Part shown: positions 1-18,626 of the stretch, piece after piece
How the letters are laid out: every line of letters starts with the position of its first letter
How positions within the stretch are numbered: the first letter of the stretch is position 1
From: Mesostigma viride
Taxonomy: Eukaryota > Streptophyta > Mesostigmatophyceae > Mesostigmatales > Mesostigmataceae
NCBI GenBank assembly: GCA_009746045.1
Contig: RPFO01000034.1
Coordinates: forward strand, 2,311,971-2,375,970
Direction: 5' to 3'
DNA: 64,000 bases
Program-made: the position numbers and the translations under genes
Notes under the pieces: model-generated
Told to the model about the DNA's origin: nothing
Seen by the model: the letters and a program-made list of their open reading frames with translations, nothing else
The model's database searches: none

Positions 1-1586
1 TCAGTCGCAGCCTATAGCTCTTCGGGAAGGTATAAGGCATTTCATAAAACGTGTTCTGGCAAGGATGTTGTGCGTATGGACGCTTCTTGTTGTTTGAGAG
101 TGACGCACCCTCTCCTCACAGGCCGCAGCGGCATCACAGCGCTCATGCGGTGAAGGGCCGCCAATGGTTTCTTTGCATTTTATCGTGCAGGGATGGAAGT
201 GTTATAGTGATGATGATGTTGGAGATATTGCATTTGTGTGACTGCATGTAGATAGCTGGCACCAATGGTTGTTTGAGCTTTCCTTTGTTATGATGATGTG
301 ACAAGACTACAATGTGCTGAGCCAACCATGGTTGACATGCATGACTGCATGCAAGCTATATATACCATGTTCTTACTTGGTTCCTTGCCCTCCATAGTCC
401 CAGTTTGTCATCCATGCCGGGGAGGACAGTTTAGGAGGTGTTGTTGTGTTGATTAGCTTGGTTGGCATCAACCTTACACTCTAACCTGGGAGAAACATAG
501 GAAATGCCGCTTAGGCATGTTAGGGCTACCATCGTCAAGGCTATGCACATATTTACAAGGCTGGCCATGCTGGAGGGATGATGAAGACATATGAGGTGCG
601 TGGCCACCCCTTTGTACTTTGTAAACATACTCTGCATGGTTTTGGTGCATGTTGGATGGCATATTAAGTGGCACTGTGGGGTTACTAACTTACTGAGTGG
701 TCCTTAGCGCCTTGTCATGTGGTCATATAGGAAACCCATCAACTTGAGCAGTTCTTGTCGCAATGACCCCCCACATTGAGCATGCGTTGCCGTCAGCGTG
801 CAAGAGTTGATTATGTGTGCTTTGGTCAGTTTGCAGATGTCTTTGATGAAGAAGGAGGTGCTAGTGTGGCTAAATGGTTACTCTAATTTCCTTGTAGCGT
901 CTACATGGGTGGCCGTCTTGGAATGGTTGTAACTTGGGCAGTTCTTGTCAGAATGGCGTCAAACCTTGAACATAGGAGGTACCATATGTGCAGAGAATGG
1001 TAGTATGTGGTTTGGCCAGTTTTCATGAGGCTTAGATGTATAAAGGGGTGTTAGTGTGGTTAAATACTAGCTAAAACCTCCCTTAGCTTCGTCACAGGTG
1101 GCAATCTAGGAATATCCATCAAATAGGGCTGCGCTTGTCAGAATGACCTGAAAATTTGGGGCTGCATGTCCCCCAACCTCTAGTATTTGGGAATATATGA
1201 TTTGGCCCTATTCCATGTGTTTATGATTTGATAATTTTTTTTTTCATTAAAAAAGTACCCTTTTTGCGGGAAAATCCATCAATGTGTGTAAACATGATTA
1301 TTTTGTGCTCAAAATTAGGTAGCATTTCTCAAAAGTCAGGGAACTATATGGGAATATATGATTTGGTCCCAATATGTTTGCCCACTGCCCTAGGAAAAAT
1401 GTGACTAGAATAGCGTCTTTTTCTATTTTTAGCGCGTTACCGGTGCCCTGTGGGGGCTAGTACCCCCCCCAAGTGGCTGGAAATTTTTTTTTTTATCATA
1501 TTAATGGTCCCCAATCATCATTGGATTTTTAGCACATGCATAGGTATGGTTTCCAGAAAAGTGCCCTTTAGGGGTGTCCCCTCCCC
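1..1586. mobile_element. TTAA-type DNA transposon, copy A (right part only)
   Basis: This stretch is nearly the same as 44203-45815, with scattered substitutions and small indels, and its left part lies outside the window. It ends in ...GTCCCCTCCCC followed by TTAA (1587-1590), the same terminus and target as the complete copy. No ORF longer than about 68 codons is present and none resembles a transposase, so it is a non-autonomous element. The TTAA duplication is characteristic of piggyBac and Kolobok superfamilies; which one cannot be settled without a transposase. Confidence 0.8.
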
Positions 1587-1596
1587 TTAATACGTC

Positions 1597-1832
1597 ACGC
1601 GCTATGCGTCAGCCTACCTATGGTATTGCACTGGTTGTATTGCACCCACAGTGTTGCGCCCCGGCACCATGCCGTGGAGAGAGCGCTCTGTGGCCTGCCC
1701 ACCTGCGGCAGTGAGAGAAGCTAGGGCGCCCTCCCTCCTTCTCGCTGTGTATATAGGGTTGAAGGTTCCTTTACTCTGTATTGGCACCCACGTGACGCAG
1801 TCACGTGCTTATTAATTAATTAATTAATTAAG
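1597..1832 (+). mobile_element. Short SINE-like retroposon with LINE-type 3' end
   Basis: The 236-bp segment is bracketed by a perfect 10-bp direct repeat TTAATACGTC (1587-1596 and 1833-1842), a target-site duplication. Its 3' end is a perfect hairpin, CACGTGAC-GCA-GTCACGTG (1789-1807), followed by a (TTAA)n tail. The same hairpin and tail end the LINE at 10405-13098, while the rest of the sequence does not match that LINE. I see no convincing Pol III A or B box, so it may be a SINE mobilised by that LINE or a heavily truncated copy of a related LINE. Confidence 0.7.
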
Positions 1833-1842
1833 TTAATACGTC

Positions 1843-2301
1843 TTCCTTTGCTGATGTGTGTCTTAGCTCCCAATTTCCTCTTTTTTCCCCCCTTTTTGTC
1901 AAGTATTCCCAAGACCTCGTGCAGACATTGCTTACGATACGATTTCCTGTCACCGCTTACCCTGGGCTAGTATACCCACATCGGGGCACGGGGCACCGTA
2001 AAGGCTGTTTGTCGCAACCGAGGCAGAATCTTCACTAGTGATGAAACATTGATGTGCGGCATTGAAGGGAACTGGAGCGACAAATTTGTGGATTAATTCT
2101 TGTTGGGCAGACGGAATAGGAGCAGATGGAATAGAAGTGAGAGTGTATGTTCCGCTTTACTTTTTGTCGGGCAGTAGCTTGGGTTCAGGCGTCCGGTAGC
2201 TGACTGCCATGCTTATTCCACTCATGCTGTGTGTGAGCACAATATCTCTTGCCTCTAATGGTTTATCCCATACCACATGCCCCCCCCGCTCACGCGAACA
2301 G
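1843..2301. other. Region before the first recognisable exon; no gene seen
   Basis: No convincing coding exon or RNA gene is visible. The stretch leads into a pyrimidine-rich run and an AG acceptor at 2300-2301, so it is most likely intron of the gene that follows, whose 5' part would lie to the left of the window. Confidence 0.4.
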
Positions 2302-9852
<7,551 letters not shown>

Positions 9853-10404
9853 TGGTTGTGTAGCCCTCGCAAACCTGCTGGGTGCCATGAAGTGTCTATT
9901 TGTCAATATTGTATGTAGTATGATCATCTCAGGTTAATTTATTTGAGTATTTTTTGCCCAATAGGGCGGGTCAATTTGAAGAGCTCAACATAGTTTGTGA
10001 AGCGGGATGAGACTGCGTGGTCATGTGTATAGTGGCACTGAGCAGTGAGCTCTTGCGGCATCTCACATCACTGGCCAGCTGCACGTCGGTGTGCTTCACA
10101 ATGTCAGCCTGTGCAGAGCATGGATGCTGTCAGGCCAGCAAGCAAAACAGATGTACGTTATGTAGACCGTAACTTATGTGCTTACTCATAATGCTCTCTA
10201 GGCACAACGGTCGTGCTCTGCCCATATAATAACAAGCGAACAGTAGGAACCAGATAGTTCTGGCTGCTGCAGTAAGCAGCCATTAAGCTGTTGTGCTCGA
10301 TCGGCCGGCCGATCCAGGCACCTTACGGAAATTCGTGAAGCATGCAATAACATACTGTGCCACTAACTAGTTGGGATATTTATTATATATGGGCCTCCGC
10401 TTAT
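9853..10404. other. 3' flank of the membrane-protein gene; no gene seen
   Basis: Probable 3' UTR and intergenic DNA, ending in an AT-rich stretch that contains the left target-site duplication (10389-10404) of the LINE. No ORF, RNA gene or clear poly(A) signal is recognised. Confidence 0.5.
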
Positions 10405-10434
10405 TATATATTGGTCACACACACCTCGCCAAGT

Positions 10435-10670
10435 GGCACTGAACGCTGCATTGACTATGTTGTAATGCGCAAGCGTCATCAAGGATCTGTACTGAGCTGC
10501 TCGCTCGCATGTGATCCCCCTGGTGCGCTCCGATCATCGCATCGTCACCACCCGCATCCGCCTGCGATTCCCCTCGCCCTTTCGTAAGCACGTGGCACCA
10601 CCTGATTTGCGCACACTTCAGTTGCTCGAGAAATCTGACGACGCTCTGGAGGACTTCCCTGAGAAACGCG
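10435..10670 (+). pseudogene. LINE endonuclease C-terminal fragment
   Basis: Two frames carry the end of an exonuclease-endonuclease-phosphatase type domain: ERCIDYVVMRKRHQ near 10441-10485 and RSDHRIVTTRIRLRF near 10526-10570. The SDH triad with a following beta strand is the usual C-terminal signature of LINE endonucleases, which nick the target. The two parts are in different frames, and a third frame continues downstream with the linker to the RT, so the reading frame is broken at least twice. The N-terminal two thirds of the domain are absent because of 5' truncation. Confidence 0.7.
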
Positions 10671-11239
10671 CCCACAATTAAGCGCGCCGCAGAGGCGTTC
10701 GTCGACGCGCTGGACATCCCGGCCAGCCACGCCCAGCTGTTCGCTGCCGGCCCGGCATCGGCCCTTCGGCACCTCGCTGACAAGCTGCCCGCGGCCGGGG
10801 CCCTGCTGCCCCCCCGCCGCCCGCCCCGCTTCACCAGCCTGCACCGGCTCCCCGCCGTCATCCAGGCCCGGCAAGCCCTGCGCGACAACAGCGACCCCGC
10901 CCGCTACGCCCGCCTCAAAGCCGATTACCACTCGGCCATCCGGCAGGCGACCAAGGAGCAGGAGGACCTTCATGTCCGCGAGTACTTTGCCCACCTCAAG
11001 GACCAGCACGGCAAGTACGCCTGGACCCGCCTGCGTCACGCCCAACGGCCCGCCGGCGGCGCGCAGCCGGCGCCGCGGACGCTCTCTGGCTCACCGCAGC
11101 AGCAGCTCGACCAGTGGTATTCCTCCCAGTCCCGGCTGCTCGGCGCCCCCCCCGCCGCCTCCGCCGCTTGGCCCTCTGGCGGCCGCACGCCTGGCAGTAG
11201 CACCGGCGGACGTCCCTGCGCCGCCCACGCCGCCCGCCG

Positions 11240-12887
11240 CTGAGCAGGACTACACGTACCCGGCCCTGACGAAACCCCTGGCCGACCCCAACGAGTTCCC
11301 GCCGTTCACCGAGCTCGAGCTGAGCACCGCCGCCAAGCAACTCCGCTTCTATGCCGCCGTTGGACCTGACCAGCTCCCAGCCCCGGTGATTAAGCTGACG
11401 GCGCTCACGGGGTTCCTGCTTGACGTCTGCAACCGGATCCTGCTTGCCGACGCGCCGCCGATTCCTGAGTGGCAGCACAGCTACCGTATTATGCTGTACA
11501 AAAACAAAGGTTCCCCTGACGACCCCGCCAACTACAGAGGAGTCTGCATCCAGAGCGCCGCACTTAAGTTGTTCATGCGCATGATCCTCAACCGCCTTCG
11601 TTCTGCTCTTGACTGTCACCTTGGGGAAAGTCAAATGGGCTTCCGTCCTGGGCGCAACACCGTCATGGCCATCTTCGTCGCGCGTCGCCTCTTCGAGGAA
11701 ATCGCTCTCCTGCAACCTGGTGAGTTTCCCGCCATCCTGATCTTCGTCGACTTCATCAAGGCTTTTGATTCTGTCCTCTGGGACGCTCTCTGGGCTGTAC
11801 TTACTCGCGCTCGCGTCCCCACTCCCCTGATTACCGTCATCCGCACGGTGTATGAGGGGTCGACCACTTCGGTGCGCACTCAACACGGCATTACCCCGCC
11901 ATGCCCACTGCAGACCGGCGTCTGGCAGCCGGTTGCGTCCTGTCGCCGTACCTGTTTATTATTGTAGTGGATTATGTTATGCGCCAGGCACGTGCTCGCT
12001 TTGCTAGCATTGCAGGCCGTGCCCCTGGCCTAGCGATCACGAACGAGCTTGGGGAAGGGGGGCCGACTAACAAGCAGAATTTACTAGCTGACCTCATTTA
12101 TGCCGACGATATCACGCGCATCGAGAAGCCGGAGTCTGCCCAACTTTGGCTGGACTGCCTGGCGCTTGAGGCTCGGGCGGTTGGTCTAGAAATCAGCCCC
12201 AAAACGGAGGCCCTGGCCCTCGGCATGGCAGGGCCCCCACCCACACTCCGCCTCTTAGACGATGCCGAGGTCAACTACCCTCCTTCAGGCCGCTTCAAGC
12301 TGCTCAGCAGTTGGCTTCCCGACTGCGAGGACGACATGACGACACAGATCGGCATGGCGTGGGCGCACCTTCATGACCACCGCCGCTGGTGGAGCAACCC
12401 CGCCCTACCCCGGATCGTCAAGCGTGACCTCTTCAAGGTCGTCATTCTGACGATCCTGACCTACGGCGCCGAGACGTGGACACTGACGCAGGAGCTGGAG
12501 CAACGACTCGACGGCGCCGTCACCAAGATGCTGCGCAAGGCCCTTAACATCCCCTTTGGTTTGCACATTAGTAATGAGGATTTGTACGCTGATTTGCCCT
12601 ATGTTTCCCACATGATTAGGCACAGGCGCCTGGGCCTAGCCGGGCACCTGGCCCGCACAGATCAGGTAGATACATCAGATAGACTAGCTGGCACCAAGCC
12701 CGCCCAGCCTGGGCGATATGTCCTCACCTGGCGTGCCCCCGGCCGCGCGCGGCAGGGCCGCCACCCGTGGACTTCTCGTGATAGACTCGGCATGGACATG
12801 TGCTACACTAGACGTGACGGGCTCACCCCCGGGCAACCTCCTGGTTTGTCTGTAATAATAATGGAGGCAGATGGTGCGCAAGGATAG
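11240..12887 (+). pseudogene. LINE reverse transcriptase ORF2 fragment, frameshifted
   Basis: The RT core is split over two frames (up to about 11930, then to the stop at 12887). Recognisable in order: YKNKGSPDDPANYRGVCIQS (finger), MGFRPGRNT, FVDFIKAFDSV (motif A aspartates), QTGV near 11910 followed in the next frame by CVLSPYLF (motif B region), YADDI near 12099-12113 (catalytic Asp pair), then LTYGAETWTLT and a C-terminal tail. These are the standard signatures of LINE polymerases that make cDNA by target-primed reverse transcription. I place it in the broad L1/I/Jockey range only; the clade needs a tree. Confidence 0.88.
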
Positions 12888-13060
12888 ATGGCAAGTAGTG
12901 ATGAAGGAGACCACCCCCAAGCCTGTGGGGGCTCCGCGTGTGACCAAGTATGGCATTCATAGCGATTCGGGCCGCGGTGCCCACACCCCTGTAACTAGGA
13001 CCTAGATAGCTTATACCATCCATTCCATCCCATGTTCCCCTCCCACTGAGGACTTATGCT

Positions 13061-13098
13061 CACGTGACGCAGTCACGTGTCTATTAATTAATTAAGCA
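13061..13098 (+). other. LINE 3'-end hairpin and (TTAA)n tail
   Basis: A perfect 8-bp stem, CACGTGAC/GTCACGTG with a GCA loop, precedes the tail. The same hairpin ends the SINE-like element at 1789-1807. In LINEs with stringent 3'-end recognition such a stem-loop is what the RT binds; that role here is inferred. Confidence 0.75.
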
Positions 13099-13114
13099 AT
13101 GGGCCTCCGATTAT

Positions 13115-13668
13115 CAATCAGGGGTGTAATGCAAAGCATCCTGACCGCACTGTACCAAAGCCGCGCACTTTCAAGCTGAGTAAGGTAGCGTGCCATGCTC
13201 AATCAAGCGCCAGAAAAATCATATCACTCGGCAGGGTGCGTGACTAATTACTCTAATAAGAAAAGAGTCTGCCGTGGACATCCACCAGTCACCTCGTGAC
13301 AGTGATCGACCGCCCCTGGGGGTTCGGGACTGTCACTTTGCCAGAAAAAAATATTCAAAATGGTACTATTACAGCACGTCACAAACTGTGTTAGTTATGC
13401 CGTAAATTCGGCATTGGAAGTCCGTCTAATTTGGTTGAGTCTACGTTAAGTTCTAGCCTGCCGATCGGTGGTCCCGGTCGTGCCGTTGGCCAGATAGTAT
13501 TCTACCATCAATACAGTGTCCGTGGCGCGTTGCGCCGTGTACATACATGATGGCTTGGTTGGACTAGTGTTTTGACCATTGGTGTCCTGTCTATATGCAG
13601 CGTGTGAGCTGCTGCACTCAGCCACTAACCTGACTGGCGACAGTCCACCAAGCCCGAGTGGCCTGGCA
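13115..13668. other. Intergenic stretch, nothing recognised
   Basis: No ORF of note, no RNA gene and no repeat boundary found between the LINE at 10405-13098 and the LINE fragment that follows. Confidence 0.5.
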
Positions 13669-14345
13669 TTAATTAATTAATTAGACTCGTGCTCCCGTTG
13701 GGGAGTCACGGAGCATTAACCCCGATGGATGGATGGATGGGTGCATACAGTCCTACCATGCAGTCTAAGCTATCTACAACATCTATCTACAACATCTATC
13801 TACAACATCTATCTACAAAATCTATCAACAACAACTCTACCCTAGGGGACCTGTCTGGCGTGCTTCCCGTACGTATGTTTGCACACGCGGGCGCTTCCCC
13901 ACGGGGGGGGGCTCGTTGTCCTCTATGACCTGGGCCCACTTGGCCTTGTCCATCATATTTTTCCAAATCACGGAGAGGCCTAGGCCCCCCATGTCCTCTA
14001 CTAGCTGTTCTTTGAAGGTGCGGGCCTTGCGGCGTCTAACATCACGGGGCCCGGCCCACGTTAGGAGGTGCCGGCCAGGCTGAGCTGGTCGCAGTCCTGC
14101 GGGGGGGGGCACCTGAGGTGTCTATACCTGGTTGGTGCGAGCTAGCCAGCTAGGTGCCCTACTAGCTGCAGGCGCCGCTGCTTAATGGTGCTGGTCATAT
14201 ATGGCATGCCAAGGTACAGGTCCTCATTGCGGACATGAGCAGCATATCCTACTCTGAAAATGGATCGCAGCATGTTGGTGACCGCGCCGTCCAGCTTGCG
14301 GGCCAGGTCGGCGGAGAGGGTCCACGTCTCGGCCCCATACGTGAG
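13669..14345 (-). mobile_element. LINE 3' fragment with RT C-terminus
   Basis: Read on the minus strand it starts in ...LTYGAETWTLSADLARKLDG..., the tail that follows the LINE polymerase. It continues through a degraded C-terminus (RPAQPGRHLLTW, matching AQPGRYVLTW in the LINE at 10405-13098) and ends with a hairpin (about 13689-13714) and (TTAA)n at 13669-13684. The plus-strand region 13763-13825 has short tandem TCTACAACATCTA units. It is cut off at 14345 exactly where the (TTAA)n tail of the next LINE piece begins, so that piece inserted into it. Confidence 0.75.
13763..13825. repeat. 13-bp tandem repeat in LINE 3' UTR
   Basis: About four imperfect copies of ACATCTATCTACA inside the 3' untranslated part of the minus-strand LINE fragment. 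Confidence 0.75.
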
Positions 14346-15155
14346 AATTAATTAATTAATTAATTAAACTCGTGCTCCCGTTGGGGAGTCACGGAGCACC
14401 GAAGTGCTTTTAATCCCTGTGTGTGCACTACAGGAGAAAGGGCAGAAACCCCCAGTCTCCTTCATGCCCAAGGCATGCCACAGCTGCAATCGGGCGCGGC
14501 TAGCTAAAAGGACAGGCTAACGATCCGGCAAACTGTGGGTGCAATAAGACCCATGTGAGCATATCATAGCAAGGAGCGTGGGCAAGTAATCTGAACATAG
14601 CCAGGGCGTAGCATGGCTGTACTAGAACTAGGCTAAGGCTATGGCTGGTTGCCGTACCGTGCGTTGGCGGCACGTGACTAGGTGTGTTGGCACAGCTAGG
14701 CAAACATTCTAGGCATGGCTGCCTTAGCGACAGTGACTCCAATGGTTACAAGCTAGGGCTATTGCTATTCTAGCCCGCTGGGGGCGTCCACATCTTGTGG
14801 TTGATCATCAGGTCCCCGCCCCTCCAGTATACACCTTGGGCTTCTGGGGGTCCTGCTTATGGCGGAGGTATTCCGGCCACAGGTCGCGTCGCTGCTGTTG
14901 CTGAGCGGGGGTTAGGTCGTCATCCAGCGTCCAGGTGAGGTCGTGCAACCGCTTGCGACGAGAGAGGAACCGCTGCTTATCCTCAGGGGAGAGGAAGGTG
15001 AGCAGGACTGGTGGGGTGGCCGCCTTGTCCCGTGAGTGGGGAAGGCGGTGGCACCCACGCAGTTCTACCTCACCGACCAGGCCCATGAGGGTAAGAAGCT
15101 GGTTCTTGATCTCGTCAGCAAGGGAGGTTGACGTCTCACCTGGCTTCTGGGGGAA
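14346..15155 (-). mobile_element. LINE fragment carrying an ORF1-like coding tail
   Basis: The minus-strand 3' end is a (TTAA)n tail (14346-14367) and a hairpin with stem GTGCTCC/GGAGCAC (14372-14399), the same hairpin as in the neighbouring fragment. The coding part at about 15150-14808 reads TPPVLLTFLSPEDKQRFLSR ... LTWTLDDDLTPAQQQQRRDL ... and stops. This resembles the C-terminus of LINE ORF1 nucleic-acid-binding proteins ('F.s..dk...l...r.l......l.dDLT..q...R..L'). It follows RT sequence directly at about 15155, where RT homology breaks off after ...VLPVLT. Either an ORF1-only (HAL1-like) element or a template-switch chimera would explain this. Confidence 0.65.
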
Positions 15156-16601
15156 GCGACGTGAGAACAGGCAGGACGAGGACCTTAAACAGGTCCTGTT
15201 TCTCGATCTTGCCCAGGGGCTTGCACCACAGGGCGCCCGGTATTGGCGTAAAGCGTGCCAGGCGAGGGAGATGCGATGGTCCACATCAGCCTCGCAGCTG
15301 GGAAGCAGGCTGCCCATGCAGCAGCTTGACGCGGTCCCGATACAGGACTCGAGAGGGCTCCGTCAAGGAGAAAGAGGTCTGGCTGGCGGTGGGTGGGTGA
15401 GCCCAATCGCCAGAGCCTCTGTCTTCTTGCTGACCTCAAGCCCCACTGCACGGGCCTCAATAGCCAGGCAGTCGAGCCACGTCTGCACACGGTGCCCAGT
15501 GTCCCCCGGAAGAGGGTGGTGTCGTCTGCGTACATGTAGATGATGTCCGCCAGCCGAATCTCCGTTTCCGCTCTGCCATGCCAGAAGCGGTTGGCGACCT
15601 GCACCCCTGGTTCCCTACCCACGATGCGGGCAAATCACTTGCGCGCCTGAATCATTACGTATTCGACCACAATAATGAACAGGTACGGCGTCGACAGCAC
15701 GCAGCCCTGCCACGGCACCCTTCTGTAAAGGGCATGGTGGCATGGTCCCGTAAGAAGTGCGCACCGAAGTGGTGGACCCTTCATACAGGTTGCGGATAAC
15801 AGCAATAAGGGGGCGGGGGATCCGGAACAGCTCGAGGATGTCCCATAGCGCAGGCCAGAAAACCGAATCGAAGGCTTTGATGAAGTCCACCAGCACAGGG
15901 TGCAAAGGGGACTCGATCACCAGGCTGAAGGCGTTGCAGTGGCCTCCACCAGTCGGCGAGTAGCGAAGAGCGCCTGTACGTACTGTGTTGCGACCTGAAC
16001 GGAAGCCGTGCTGAGTCTCGCTGAGGTGACCGTCCAGGGCCGTACGCAGGCGGTTCAGGATGAGCCGCATGAGATTCAGCTTGAGGGGGGCACTTTGGAT
16101 GCACACGCCTCTGTAGGTACCGGGGTCGGCTGGCGACCCCTTGTTCTTGTACAGCATCGTGCGAAAACTGTGTTGCCAGGCCGCTGGAGGCGGTTGCGAC
16201 GACAGCAGAAGGCGGTTGCAGATATGTATATCCCGGAAGAGCAGCATAATACCAGTCGGTCCTCAAAATAAATTCGGCTGCAAGTTTCACAATTAACTGC
16301 GGCTGGAATCTCGTCGGAGCCGGTGGCGGCGGTGTAACGCAGGCGCTGGACCGCCTTCGTGACCTCGCGAGAGGTGAAAGGAGGCATGTCTGACGGGTCA
16401 CCAAGCGGGCCGATCGCGGGGGGACTAGGTAGTCCGCTGCTGACCGAGGCGGGGCCGGGGGCCCGGCGGGGCCGCCGACAAGGGCAGCCGGGCGGGCGGC
16501 GGCGGCTGGGAGCAGGGGCGGGGGCGGCGCAGCTGTCCCCACGACCTCAGCCCGGCGTGGCCACGGCCCAGGTATACGAAGCCGCTTGGCGGGGACGCCA
16601 G
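15156..16601 (-). pseudogene. LINE reverse transcriptase fragment, minus strand
   Basis: Minus-strand frames carry MPPFTSREVTKAVQRLRY (about 16387), YKNKGSPADPGTYRGVCIQS, HGFRSGRNTV, LVDFIKAFDSV (motif A), and YADDT near 15530 (catalytic Asp pair), ending in KQDLFKVLVLPVLT at about 15157. It is related to the plus-strand LINE but clearly a different copy or subfamily. At least two frameshifts separate the blocks. The upstream (5') side is cut at 16601 by a gypsy LTR, and the downstream side is joined to ORF1-like sequence. Confidence 0.8.
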
Positions 16602-17789
16602 TGTTACGTCGCGTAACTTTTGTTGTTGCTACGGACGTAAATTGGGTCCTCGGTTGCCTCGGCCATTCCGAAACAATCCGTTGACTTTCCTAGGCTTACG
16701 TGTAGTTAGGACCTTTTGGCCGGTTGGTACCGGGCCTTGTGACGTGGCAATAGTACAGTATGGTGGTTTGGTGCAGTCGCGCCGCGCTGCGTACTTTAGT
16801 AGTGGTCCTTTTATCCTCCGTGTGAACCCAGTGGACATGCGTTGGTCCTGTAGGCGAGGGTCGATGTCGGCCCGAGCATACACGCATGTCGGCGATCACT
16901 TTATGCAGCAGTTGTCCTTCGTGAATTGACCCGGCGTGTGTTATGGATTCGTAACACATATTAGCTATAGGGTCATGGTGTAGTAGTGTTTCCTTCGTAG
17001 TACCCAGGCTGGTTTTATTCGGTGTATGGCGTATTATATTAGAATGTATAAGAATGCATTGACAACAGAGTCGTCACGTCCCAGGTCTTTCCACAATATA
17101 GCTCCTCATCACTAGGTAACCTCACTAGTTTAGGTGAAGTAAGGCTAGCTAGGTATTTGGGATAGAGGAGAGCCAGGGCGCAACAATGGTAGCGGAGATA
17201 ATTTAGGTGGACGCGACGATATTCCCTTGCAACGGTCACCTTATACGCCAGAGACCTTCCGCGGTCAGGGTACCGAAGAAGACAACCTCTTGACAGGCAA
17301 GGGGCGGGTCGCCTGCAAGCTAGCTGGGTAGTGCTGCTCGATTCGGGACACGCCCTGCCTAGAAGTTAGACCTGCTCAAAGCGGATGAACTCCTCACGTA
17401 GCTAGCTTCCTTCTCCTTTTCCTTCTGTGTGTGCATTTCATTGCTGGGTGCTGTTTGACGTTGGTTAGTGGGTTAGACGGTTCAATCGTGCTGGTTAGGG
17501 AGACGATTAGCGTCTCTTTAGACTGCACCTCTCTTTCCGTGCATGCTGCTATTTTCCTTAGATTTTCCTGCGTGCAGAACCGTAAGCTAGCTCCTTTTCT
17601 TCCTGTGTATACACGCGTTTCCTTGGAATGTTGTTTGATTACGTTAGCTAGGATTGACGGTTCAATAGGGCTGGATAGTGGGACGATTAGCGTCTCTTTA
17701 GACTACACCTCTTTTCCGTGCATGCTGCTGTGTTTTCTTAGATTCTTCCTCGTGCAGAATCTTGAGCCGGATGTTTATTTACCAACGGG
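16602..17789 (+). mobile_element. Gypsy-element LTR and start of leader (copy 1)
   Basis: It starts TGTTACG-TCG-CGTAAC, a terminal 6-bp inverted repeat, exactly like the LTR copy at 47263. Homology to that copy reappears in blocks down to about 17410, for instance ACGTAAATT near the start and GGGACACGCCCTGCCTAGAA near 17345. The two copies are strongly diverged, so the element is old or the copies belong to different insertions. The exact LTR end is not visible. The following leader is interrupted at 17790 by the Gag-only element. Confidence 0.65.
17399..17766. repeat. Two tandem ~184-bp units
   Basis: 17399-17583 and 17584-17766 are imperfect direct copies, sharing GACGATTAGCGTCTCTTTAG and CCGTGCATGCTGCT at matching positions. 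They lie in the gypsy LTR or leader and may be duplicated promoter DNA. Confidence 0.7.
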
Positions 17790-17794
17790 CGCTG

Positions 17795-18626
17795 TGTTGG
17801 AAAAGTAGAGGAAACTAATGGGTTTTACACGATGCCTTTTGCTTGGCCTTGCTACCCTTTCACCTTGCAGGTGATGAAAGACTGAGCTTGAAGACAATGG
17901 AAGAGAGACCAGAAAAAGAGTTTTTTTTCATAGATTTAGAGGTTAGGAAAAGAGGTTCAATAGATGTTAAATGGAGGTGGAATAGAGGTTCAATGGAGGT
18001 TCCTGCCCTTAGGGGGCAGTTTCCTTTTATACCTTTTAGGCTAGGAAGGATGACATCAGCAATGACATCATCACAGAAGCTTGTAGAAACATCCTAGCAT
18101 ATTCCTAGCATACTCCCAGCATATTCTCAGTATATTCCAGGAATATTCCTGGCATATTCTTAGAACATTCCTAGAACATTCTAGACATGATCCAAAGAGC
18201 TGGCATAATAGCTAGATGCCAAGTGTCTACATAATAATGTGCCACATAACATAATCAATAAAGTGACACATCTCTTTCCTTGGAGTGACAAGTGTCATGC
18301 AATGAGTCTACCCACTTGTCATCATGTAAGTCATAACATGTGTCATCATGAGCTGCCAACACTTGTCAGCTCATGGACCAAACACTTGTCCAATAGGCCA
18401 TAGCACCACTTGTCAATCAAATACGTGATGCTACTAGGCTGACTCAGGGTACAAGTCATCCATGTCCAAGTATAGGACTATGGCACATGAATATTGATCA
18501 GCTCATTGAGCCCGATTCATCTAGCTTATCATAGCTATCAAATTCCCAGTCCATATGGAATAAATCCAACAAGATAGAAATCAGGCTGGGATATATTGTG
18601 GCCAGGTGGATATAATATCCCTAACA
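17795..18626 (-). repeat. 3' LTR of the Gag-only element
   Basis: 832 bp, about 99% like the other LTR apart from one 12-bp indel near 18000. Starts and ends TG...CA on either strand. Confidence 0.92.

Larger units (their letters stand above)
10405..13098 (+). mobile_element. LINE retrotransposon, 5'-truncated
   Basis: A non-LTR element flanked by a 16-bp direct repeat with one mismatch, ATGGGCCTCCGNTTAT (10389-10404 and 13099-13114). It begins inside the endonuclease domain, which is the usual result of incomplete reverse transcription. It continues through the reverse transcriptase and ends in a hairpin (13061-13079) and a (TTAA)n tail. The coding part is GC-rich relative to the flanks. 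Frameshifts make it a dead copy. Confidence 0.88.

Noticed and set aside
10996-11886. Minus-strand ORF of 296 codons
   Set aside because: Shadow of the LINE reverse transcriptase on the plus strand; high GC keeps the opposite strand open.
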